A stretch of DNA of 64,000 nucleotides, from the NCBI RefSeq assembly GCF_004698125.1, contig NZ_ML214297.1, positions 1,584,881-1,648,880 of the forward strand, read 5' to 3'. This DNA comes from Halosimplex halophilum. GTDB taxonomy: Archaea > Halobacteriota > Halobacteria > Halobacteriales > Haloarculaceae. Position 1 is the stretch's first letter. Each line of letters opens with the position of its first letter. Positions 41,737-48,679 of the stretch are shown here, piece by piece. The translations under genes and the position numbers were made by a program. Below the pieces are notes generated by a model, which did not search any database, was not told the DNA's origin, and saw nothing but the letters and a program-made list of their open reading frames with translations.

Positions 41737-42303
41737 TCACTCGCCCGCCGGGTACGGCCGGTCGGCGACCTCGGGGTACAGCACCGTCTCCGGCGGCTCC
41801 GCGGCCCACTGGACGGCGGCGATCTCTCCCTCCCGTGGCCGCGGCTCGCCGCCCGCGTGCTCCCCGTCGAAGATCACGATGAGGCTGGCCAGCGCCGGCC
41901 GCTCGGGGTCCGTCCGGTCGACGAGTTCGAGGACGTGCGCCTCGCGGACGCCCGTGATCGTCGCCTCGACGGCGGTCTCCTCGCGGACCTCCCGGCGGGC
42001 GGCCGCCTCGAAGGACTCGCCGGCCTCGCGCTTGCCGCCGGGGTCCGCCCAGCCCTCGTCGCCCTCGTTGCGGACGAGCAGCACCTCGCCGGCGTCGTTC
42101 GTGACCCAGATCCCGGCGCCGCCGTTGGCGCCACCGGCGATCCGTTCGCGGTCGCGCTCGTAAGCGTCGGGCGCGAGCTCCCACCGCCTGTCGACGCGCT
42201 CGAAGCCGTCGTAGCGCCCACGCAGGTCGGCCAGCCAGCCGGCGACCCGCTCGCGGGAGCGTTCCGGGAGGTCGGTGGCCGGCGCCCGTTCGTCCTCTCC
42301 CAT
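41737..42303 (-). CDS. Nudix hydrolase (paralogue B)
   Basis: 188 residues. The Nudix box is at 90-112: G-x5-E (G90, E96), then RREVREET, so the REUxEE core is intact; the last Gly of the box is Ala. It hydrolyses nucleoside diphosphates linked to another moiety; the substrate is unknown. The N-terminal helix (VAGWLADLRGRYDGFERVDRRWELAPDAYE) is shared with paralogue A but not with generic Nudix enzymes, so the two form a haloarchaeal subfamily. It begins three bases after the S9 peptidase stop (42303 versus 42307), so the order is peptidase, then Nudix on the complementary coordinate, and the genes are closely linked. Confidence 0.85.
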   Translation of the reverse strand: MGEDERAPATDLPERSRERVAGWLADLRGRYDGFERVDRRWELAPDAYERDRERIAGGANGGAGIWVTNDAGEVLLVRNEGDEGWADPGGKREAGESFEAAARREVREETAVEATITGVREAHVLELVDRTDPERPALASLIVIFDGEHAGGEPRPREGEIAAVQWAAEPPETVLYPEVADRPYPAGE

Positions 42304-42306
42304 CGC

Positions 42307-44136
42307 TCAGACGTGCTCGTCGAGGAAGTCGACGACCGCGGTGTAGGCCTCGATCCGGTTCTCCCGTTTGGTGATCCCGTGGCCCTCGTCGTCGAAGACG
42401 AGCTTCTCGACGGGGACGCCCTGCTCGGCGGCTTCCTCGGCGATCTGTTCGGCCTCGCCCAGCGGCACCCGCGGGTCGTTGGCCCCGTGGAGGACGAACA
42501 GGGGCGCAGCGATCGACTCGACGTTGTTGATCGGCGAGACGGATTCGAGGAACTCCCGGTCCTCGTCGAGCGATCCGTACTCCGCCTCGCGCAGTTCGCG
42601 GCGCCACGGGCCGGTGTTCTCCAGGAACGTGACGAAGTTGGCGATCCCCACGATGTCGACGCCGGCGGCCCACAGGTCGGGGTACTCCGTCAGCGCCGCC
42701 AGCACCATGAACCCGCCGTAGGAGCCGCCCATCGCGACCACGCGGTCGGGGTCGATCGCCTCGTGATCCGTCAGCCACTCGACGGCCGCCTCGACGTCCG
42801 CCACGGAGTCCATCCGATTCTCCACGTCGTCGAGGTGGGTGTACTCCCGGCCGTAGCCCGTCGACCCGCGAACGTTGGGCTCGAAGACGGCGTAGCCCCG
42901 CGAGAGGAAGTACTGCGTGAGCCCGGCGAACGAGGGGCGGCGCTGGCTCTCCGGGCCGCCGTGGATGTCCACGATTACCGGAGTCTCGCCGGCCTCCCAG
43001 TCGTCGGGCAGCGAGAAGAACCCGGGGATCGCCCGGTCGTCGAAGGTCGGGTAGCGGACGAGTTCGGGCTCGACGAATGAGGACCTCGGGATGCCCGCGG
43101 TGGAGGCGTCAGTCCAGCGCTCGAACTCCCCAGTCCCGATATCGACGACGTAGACGTTCGTGTTCTCCGTCCGGCCGGTCGCCGAGCACGCGAACCGCTC
43201 GGCGTCGTCGTCGAAGGCGACGCCGCCGGCGACCCCGCCCGGGAGGTCCGGCGCGGGGAACTCGTCGATCTCGGCCGGGCCCGCGAGTTCGCCGACCGTG
43301 AGGTCGGTGTAGCCGTCGACGTTCCGGGAGTAGACGAGCCGACCGGTGTCGTCGTCCAGCGCCACGCCGCCGACGTTCCACTCGCCCCCGTCGGCCACGA
43401 CATCGAGCGCATCGGCCAGGTCGGACTCGTCGGGGTCGTCGCCGACGGCCGCCAGGTCGAGGCGAGCGAGGTACTTCGTGTCCGACTCGTAGTCGGTCGT
43501 CAGGTACAGGGCGTCGCCGTCGGGGCTCCACTGGGCGCTCGTGAACCGCACGTCGCCGTCGTGTGGCGTGAGGTGTCGGCGCTCGCCCGAGTCGAGGTCG
43601 AGGACGTAGAGGTCCTGGTCGAAGTTCCAGTGGGCCTGCGAGACGAGCAGGCGGTCGTCGGCGGGCGCCCAGCCGCCGACCGACAGCCAGCCGTCGCCCT
43701 CGTGGACGAGTTCGGCGTCGTCGCCCGTCTCGGTCCGGCCCTGGACGTACACGTCGAAGACGGACTCGTCGCGGCGGTTGGAGGCGAACGCGAAGCGGTC
43801 GCCGTCGTGGGACCACCCGCCCCAGCGGTGTTTCGCGTCGGGGCGGGCGGTGAGGTCGGTGATCGTCCCGTCGTCGGCGTCCAGCCGGTAGAGCTGGGCG
43901 CGCTCGTCGCCGCCCTCGTCCATGCCGAACGCGAGCTCCCGGCGCTCGGGCGACCACGAGGCGAAGGTGACCCGCTCCTCGAAGAAGGTGCGCTGGACGG
44001 GCCAGCCCCGGGGTTCGTCGAGCGTCCAGACCTGGGGAGTGCCGGTGGCGTCAAGCAGGAAGGACAGCGTCCCGTCGGGCGCGAACGAGGCGCCGTAGGC
44101 GCTGCGCACGTTGAGATACCGGTCGAGGTCGTACAT
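42307..44136 (-). CDS. S9-family (acylaminoacyl/prolyl oligopeptidase-type) serine peptidase
   Basis: 609 residues. A beta-propeller of TolB/WD40-like blades (about 1-360: repeated W(S/A)PDG, FASWSPERRELAFGMDEGG, DG(D/E)) precedes an alpha/beta hydrolase domain. The catalytic Ser is in GGSYGGFM (about residue 470), Asp in GANDPRV (about 554) and His in DEGHG (about 585). The propeller gates access so that only short peptides enter. No signal peptide, so cytoplasmic. The ATG at 44136 (MYDLDRYL) was chosen; a longer upstream frame is rejected as not propeller-like. Confidence 0.9.
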   Translation of the reverse strand: MYDLDRYLNVRSAYGASFAPDGTLSFLLDATGTPQVWTLDEPRGWPVQRTFFEERVTFASWSPERRELAFGMDEGGDERAQLYRLDADDGTITDLTARPDAKHRWGGWSHDGDRFAFASNRRDESVFDVYVQGRTETGDDAELVHEGDGWLSVGGWAPADDRLLVSQAHWNFDQDLYVLDLDSGERRHLTPHDGDVRFTSAQWSPDGDALYLTTDYESDTKYLARLDLAAVGDDPDESDLADALDVVADGGEWNVGGVALDDDTGRLVYSRNVDGYTDLTVGELAGPAEIDEFPAPDLPGGVAGGVAFDDDAERFACSATGRTENTNVYVVDIGTGEFERWTDASTAGIPRSSFVEPELVRYPTFDDRAIPGFFSLPDDWEAGETPVIVDIHGGPESQRRPSFAGLTQYFLSRGYAVFEPNVRGSTGYGREYTHLDDVENRMDSVADVEAAVEWLTDHEAIDPDRVVAMGGSYGGFMVLAALTEYPDLWAAGVDIVGIANFVTFLENTGPWRRELREAEYGSLDEDREFLESVSPINNVESIAAPLFVLHGANDPRVPLGEAEQIAEEAAEQGVPVEKLVFDDEGHGITKRENRIEAYTAVVDFLDEHV

Positions 44137-44354
44137 ACCCCGGGCAAGCGGCGGGACGGAGAAAGTCCTTCCGGGCGGCCGAGCGGGGCCCGCTCGGCCC
44201 GTGCGGGCGGTCCCGCGGTTCCGGTAGGCGTGCCAGACCGCCACAGTAAGTGCGGGTTTGGCGCCGGTGGGACGGACACAACGGGGGAAACGTTGCGTCC
44301 CTTCCTCGAATGCCCGCGAATAACGAAACGGCCGACGCCCCAGCGTCGAAACGC

Positions 44355-44819
44355 ATGTACCGCACACTCGCGACAGTCTGCATCGTCGCCCTGGTCGCCC
44401 TCGCCGGCTGCGGGGGCCCCGGCCCGGGCGCCGGAACCGACACGGCCGCCGTCGGCGAGGACGGCGACGACGGCACCCCCGCGATCGGCGACGAGACCGA
44501 GACGGAAGGCGACGGCCTGATGGACACCGAGACCGAGGCGGACGACGGCCTCGGCGACGAGACCGAGACCGAAGCGGATGGCCTCGGCGACGAGACCGAG
44601 ACCGAAGAGGATGGCCTCGGTGACGAGACCGAGACCGAAGAGGATGGCCTCGGCGACGAGACCGAGACCGAGGACGGGACGCCCACCGACGAGGGCGGCG
44701 TCATCGGCGACGAGACGGACACCGAGACCGACGACGGCGGTGTCATCGGCGACGAGACCGAGACGGACGACGGTATCGCCGAGGACGACACCGAGACCGA
44801 GACGGACGCCGCGAGCTAA
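44355..44819 (+). CDS. Secreted acidic-repeat lipoprotein
   Basis: 154 residues. A short signal peptide ends in a lipobox VALAGC (C19), followed by Gly/Pro and then a repeating acidic stretch: DGLGDETETE(A/E) occurs four times with period 11 residues (about 70-116), and GVIGDETETD variants follow. Except for the lipobox there is no fold to recognise; the mature part is probably extended and highly charged. The TATA-like GAATAACG near 44325 predicts initiation at about 44353, so the ATG at 44355 is used in preference to one 45 bp upstream. Convergent with the metalloprotease gene. Confidence 0.75.
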   Translation: MYRTLATVCIVALVALAGCGGPGPGAGTDTAAVGEDGDDGTPAIGDETETEGDGLMDTETEADDGLGDETETEADGLGDETETEEDGLGDETETEEDGLGDETETEDGTPTDEGGVIGDETDTETDDGGVIGDETETDDGIAEDDTETETDAAS

Positions 44820-44837
44820 GGCGCGACGACGTTCGCC

Positions 44838-44846
44838 GCTTTTTTC
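44838..44846. terminator. Bidirectional T-tract terminator
   Basis: CGCTTTTTTCG between the stops of the lipoprotein (+) and metalloprotease (-) genes. The six-T run serves the plus-strand gene; the minus-strand gene would read A's, so it mainly ends the lipoprotein transcript. Confidence 0.45.
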
Positions 44847-44847
44847 G

Positions 44848-45579
44848 TCACCGTAGCGCACGCGCAGCGCAGTCCGCGTAGCGCAGGTCGAGTCGCCGCT
44901 CCGAGGCGCCGTCGTCGCTCGGGTACGCGCCCCCGCAGACGTTCCCGTCGGCGAGCTGTTCCTCGCGGACCCGTTCGGACGCCCAGAGGTAGCTGCCGAC
45001 CATCGGGCTCGCGACGAGCGCGTCGCCCTCCCGCCGCGCCGTCCCGTGGGCGTGAGTGGCGCCGAGGGCGTGCCCGACCTCGTGGAGGAGCAGCTGCGTC
45101 GCGGCGGCCGGGACCGAGTAGGGGACGACCGTCGGTCTCTCCTCGACTGGGGGCATCCGGGCGATGTACGCCCCGCCGGTCGCCGCGGCGACGTGGGGGC
45201 GCGCGTACCCGGCGGGCTGGCGCCGCGGGTCGCCGTCGGTGACGAGCAGGTTCACGTCCCCGACGGGGTCGACCTCCCCGAGCCCGACCAGCCCCTCGGC
45301 GACTCGCATCGGCCAGTCCCTCCCGAGCGAGGCCTTGCCGCCCTCGTGTGGCAGCGCGACCGTCGACGGCGCGAACTCGACGGTGGCCGCGTCGAGCGCC
45401 TCGTCGAGCGCCCCGCCGAGGTACCCCTCGACCCTGTCTTCGAGGGCGTCGTGCGTGGCCGCGGACTCGCTGAACCAGACGCGGACGACGAGCGCATCCG
45501 GCGTGCTCGCCGCCCGGCGCCCGGCGACTCCCAGCGACAGCGCCACCCCGGCGCTCGCAAGGAACGCCCGTCGATTCAC
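44848..45579 (-). CDS. Secreted Tat-dependent zinc metalloprotease (metzincin-type)
   Basis: 243 residues from the GTG at 45579. The N-terminus NRRAFLASAGVALSLGVAG is a twin-arginine signal peptide. The zinc site HEVGHALGATH (H166, E167, H170, H176) is the metzincin consensus HExxHxxGxxH, with a Met-turn SPMVGS (M193) at the right distance. It should act outside the cell. A TATA-like CGCTTATCG near 45610 predicts initiation at about 45584, five bases before the GTG; no ATG fits. The substrate is unknown. The adjacent acidic lipoprotein might be a partner, but that is a guess. Confidence 0.8.
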   Translation of the reverse strand: MNRRAFLASAGVALSLGVAGRRAASTPDALVVRVWFSESAATHDALEDRVEGYLGGALDEALDAATVEFAPSTVALPHEGGKASLGRDWPMRVAEGLVGLGEVDPVGDVNLLVTDGDPRRQPAGYARPHVAAATGGAYIARMPPVEERPTVVPYSVPAAATQLLLHEVGHALGATHAHGTARREGDALVASPMVGSYLWASERVREEQLADGNVCGGAYPSDDGASERRLDLRYADCAARALR

Positions 45580-45740
45580 TACCGGCCCGATCCCCACAGG
45601 GCGGCGATAAGCGTTGTTGCGCGGTAGGTGCGAGTTACTCCGGCGAGAGCGGCTACGGAGGCGCCGCGGTACGGCTGCCTTACCCGCTCGGCCCCGAGGG
45701 ATCGCGGGGATTTTTGATACCCGACGCCATCGTCCGGCGT

Positions 45741-46799
45741 ATGCGCGTCGCGTTCGTCTCGATGGAGACGACCCACTATCGGGACACCGAAGGCGCCCGC
45801 CGGTTCGAACGCGTCGCACGCCACCTCGCCGCCCGCGGCCACGACGTGACCGTCTTCTGCGCCCAGTTCTGGGAGGGCGACGAGGAGACCGTCGAACGCG
45901 ACGGCGTCACCTACCGCGGCGTCACCATCTCGCCCGCGCTCACCTCCTTCGCCCTCCGCCTGCCCGCGCTGCTCGCGCTCTACGACCCCGACGTGGTCCA
46001 CGCCCGACCCGACCCGCCCGTCGGAGTCCTCGCCGCGAGCCTCGGCGGCACGCTCGCCCGGGCGCCCCTCGTCGTCGAGTGGTTCGGCGACGAGTCGGTC
46101 GACGACTCGCGGTTCGCCGACCGCGCCGCCACCCTCCCGGACACCGTGGTCAGCCCCTCGGAGATGGTTCGCACGCGCGTCCGCGAACGCGGCGCGACGA
46201 CCGAGGCCACGCAGGTCGTCCCCGAGAGCATCGACATGGAGACGGTCAGGGAGACCGAGCCCGCCGAGGAGGTCGACGTGGTCTACGCCCACCCCCTCGA
46301 CGGGAGCGCCAACCTGGAGAGCCTCCTGCTCGGGCTCGCCGAGCTGCGCGACCGCGACTGGTCGGCGACGGTCGTCGGCGACGGTCCGGAACGGGAGGGC
46401 TACGAGCGACAGGTCCGTGACCTCCGGATCGACGACCGGGTCACCTTCGCCGGCGCCTGCGACCGCGCCGAGCGAGTGGCCTACTACAAGGGGGCCCACG
46501 CGTTCGTCCAGACGGCCCGCCGGGAGTACTTCGCGAGCGAGCTGCTGTGGGCGCTGGCCTGCGGCTGCGTCGGCATCGTCGAGTACCAGGCCGAGTCCAG
46601 CGCCCACGAGCTCATCGAGGAGGTCGAGCGCAGCTTCCGCGCGACCGACCCCCAGCAGATCGCCGACGCCATCGTCGACGCCGGCGAGTTCGAGCGGCTG
46701 ACCGTCGACGAGGAGTACGCCGCGTTCGACCACGACGCCGTCCTCGAACGGTATCTCCAGACCTACCGGGACCTCCAGACCGAGTACGGCCTGCTGTGA
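45741..46799 (+). CDS. GT4-family glycosyltransferase
   Basis: 352 residues with two Rossmann-like halves (GT-B). MRVAFVSMETTHYRDTEGARRFERVARHLAARGHDVTVFCAQ is the N-terminal strand and helix that binds the acceptor. The C-terminal half has the GT4 pattern: VVYAHPLDGSANLESLLLGLAEL, VVGDGPEREGYERQV, VTFAGACDRAERVAYYKGAHAFVQT and EYFASELLWALACGCVGIVEYQ, where the last is the donor-binding E-x7-E region. It may build S-layer or lipid glycans. The TATA-like TTTTTGATAC near 45713 supports the ATG at 45741. Not linked to an agl cluster in this window. Confidence 0.85.
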   Translation: MRVAFVSMETTHYRDTEGARRFERVARHLAARGHDVTVFCAQFWEGDEETVERDGVTYRGVTISPALTSFALRLPALLALYDPDVVHARPDPPVGVLAASLGGTLARAPLVVEWFGDESVDDSRFADRAATLPDTVVSPSEMVRTRVRERGATTEATQVVPESIDMETVRETEPAEEVDVVYAHPLDGSANLESLLLGLAELRDRDWSATVVGDGPEREGYERQVRDLRIDDRVTFAGACDRAERVAYYKGAHAFVQTARREYFASELLWALACGCVGIVEYQAESSAHELIEEVERSFRATDPQQIADAIVDAGEFERLTVDEEYAAFDHDAVLERYLQTYRDLQTEYGLL

Positions 46800-46857
46800 G
46801 TCGGGCCCCGCGGCGACGGGTCCTTGTCGCTCGCCCGCTTACCGATCGGTGGTAGCG

Positions 46858-47010
46858 ATGATCCCGCCGTTCCTCCGCCGGTGTCCCGACTGCGGGAAGA
46901 CCGGCCTGTCGCGGTCGTTCGAGACGGTCGACGCCGACGGGGAGCGACGCGTCGAGTGCCCGCGCTGCGGTCACCGGTTCCGGCCGGTCGACCGGCCGAC
47001 GCTGAACTGA
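46858..47010 (+). CDS. 50-residue zinc-ribbon protein
   Basis: MIPPFLRRCPDCGKTGLSRS..., ending RPVDRPTLN before TGA at 47008-47010. Two CxxC pairs, CPDC (9-12) and CPRC (34-37), with a short beta-hairpin between, make a rubredoxin-like or zinc-ribbon knuckle. Proteins this short are often missed. The ATG at 46858 lies 58 bp after the glycosyltransferase stop on the same strand, so it could be co-transcribed. No function is proposed; nucleic-acid or protein binding is usual for such ribbons. Confidence 0.65.
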   Translation: MIPPFLRRCPDCGKTGLSRSFETVDADGERRVECPRCGHRFRPVDRPTLN

Positions 47011-47032
47011 CCGGGCCCGTCGCCGGCCCCGC

Positions 47033-47887
47033 TCAGCCGCCGGACCGGCCGGACGGGGCGCCGAGCGCGGCGACCGCCTCGCGCGCCTCGGCGAGCGACT
47101 CGCCGAGTTTCTCGCCCCGGTAGCCGAACACGTCGGGGTAGCCGTCGGCGGAGAAGAGGATCGGGTGGAAGGGGGCGTCGGCGACCAGGTCGCGGCCGTC
47201 GGCGCGGGCGTAGGCCGTCCCGGCGGCGACTCGCTCGAAGTTCGAGACGTACACCTCGTGGGAGTCGCCCGCGGGCTTCGGGACGGTGTCGACCATCCGG
47301 TAGAAGTCGCAGGCGGTGTCGGGGTGGTCGTCGGGGAGCGCGCCCCGGCGCCGCAGGAACGCCCGCGCGAGGTGTTCGGCGCTGTCGGCGGCGGCGTCGG
47401 TTCCCTGGGGACCGACCTCAGCCTCGACGACGGTGCCGCAGGTGGTGACCGTCCCCTCGGTGACGCCCGTGTGGTCGACGACGTGGGGGACCGGAAGCTC
47501 CGCCGCCAGGTCGAACTCGGCCGGCTCGGACCGGTGGGCGAACGCGAACGGCGTCGGCTGCGAGCGCGTCCCGTGGATCGACAGCGCCGTGAGCGGGCCG
47601 ATCCGCTCGCAGAGGCGCGCCGCGAGCCGCTGTTCGCGGTCCCCGGTCGGGTCGCCCGGGAACTGCCGGTTCAGGTCGGAGTCGAGATAGCGCCGGCCGG
47701 CCGCGACGGCCGCCGGGTGCGCGACGACGAACGCGACGCCGCGTTCGAGGTCCAGCGGCGCGGCCCGCAGTCGACGGACCGCGCGGACGCCGCCGGGTTC
47801 GTCGCCGTGGACGCCGCCGACGACGGCCAGCTCCGGCTCGCCGGGCCCGCGGACGGTCACGTCCGGCGGGACGAAGCCATCGGACAT
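47033..47887 (-). CDS. Aspartoacylase/succinylglutamate desuccinylase-family amidohydrolase
   Basis: 284 residues. Zinc ligands: H27 and E30 in GGVHGDE and a His in LSIHG (H105). The substrate pocket is suggested by DLNRQFPGD (about 71-79). This is the M14-like AstE/AspA superfamily, which removes acyl groups from N-acyl amino acids or similar amides. Exact substrate unknown. The C-terminal segment (about 210-284) is a beta-rich extension. The start is the ATG at 47887. The stop at 47033 faces that of the zinc-ribbon gene 23 bp away. Confidence 0.82.
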   Translation of the reverse strand: MSDGFVPPDVTVRGPGEPELAVVGGVHGDEPGGVRAVRRLRAAPLDLERGVAFVVAHPAAVAAGRRYLDSDLNRQFPGDPTGDREQRLAARLCERIGPLTALSIHGTRSQPTPFAFAHRSEPAEFDLAAELPVPHVVDHTGVTEGTVTTCGTVVEAEVGPQGTDAAADSAEHLARAFLRRRGALPDDHPDTACDFYRMVDTVPKPAGDSHEVYVSNFERVAAGTAYARADGRDLVADAPFHPILFSADGYPDVFGYRGEKLGESLAEAREAVAALGAPSGRSGG

Positions 47888-47961
47888 ACGCCCGGTTGGA
47901 GCTCGCGCCCGGTCAACGCTTCGCCGGGCGTCGGGCCTCGCGGCCGCCGCCACGGCCGGAC

Positions 47962-48612
47962 TCACTCCCGACGGCGAGCGCGGACGAACAGCCACTCGCC
48001 GCCGCCGAGTTCGTCGTCGCGGACGGTCGCCTCGGTCACGTCGAAGCCGGCCGAGTCGAGCAGTTCGAGGCTCCGCTCGCGGCCGTGGAAGCTCCACTGC
48101 ATGGCGGCGCCGCCGTCGAGCCAGTTGTCGTTGCGCCCCTCCCACTCCCCGACGCCCGTCGTCAGCAGGAGGTGCCCGCCGGGCCGGAGGACGCGGGCGA
48201 ACTCCGCGAACGCCCGCTCGTGGTGCTCGCGCGGCACGTGGATCACCGAGTGTAGCGCCGTCACCGCGTCGACGGCGCCGTCGGCGACCGGCAACCGAGT
48301 GAGGTCGCCGCGGGCGAGCGCCGCCGCGGGGGCGCGCTCGCGGGCCAGCGCTAGCTGTTCGGGGGAGATATCCAGCCCGACCGTCTCGAAGTCCTTGGCG
48401 AGCGCCTCCAGCACCGCCCGCCCGCCGCCGCAGCCGGCGTCGAGGACGCGTGCGTCCGCGGGGAGGTCGGCCCCCAGCGCCTCGACGAGAGCGGTCTCGT
48501 GGGCCGGGTCCCGGTCGTCGTCGTACGCCTCGGCGACGCCGTCGTAGCCGGCCATGACGGCGCTCGCCCACTCGTCGAGGTCCCGCGACTCGCTCGGCGA
48601 CTCCTCGTCCAT
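47962..48612 (-). CDS. Class I SAM-dependent methyltransferase
   Basis: 216 residues. Motif I VLDAGCGGG (56-64), then LDISPEQLALARE (acidic residue for the ribose of SAM), and HSVIHVPREHHERAFAEFARVLRPGGHLLLTTG as motifs post-I to III. The N-terminus (1-40) is acidic. The acceptor is not predictable; the family includes small-molecule, protein and tRNA methylases. It is 67 bp downstream of the folCP stop on the same strand. The start is the ATG at 48612. Confidence 0.85.
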   Translation of the reverse strand: MDEESPSESRDLDEWASAVMAGYDGVAEAYDDDRDPAHETALVEALGADLPADARVLDAGCGGGRAVLEALAKDFETVGLDISPEQLALARERAPAAALARGDLTRLPVADGAVDAVTALHSVIHVPREHHERAFAEFARVLRPGGHLLLTTGVGEWEGRNDNWLDGGAAMQWSFHGRERSLELLDSAGFDVTEATVRDDELGGGEWLFVRARRRE

Positions 48613-48679
48613 GTGTGCCCGGCCGACAGAGAGCGAAAAAAGTGTATCGGCCGCCGACGCGCCGTCGGCCTCTGCCGGC

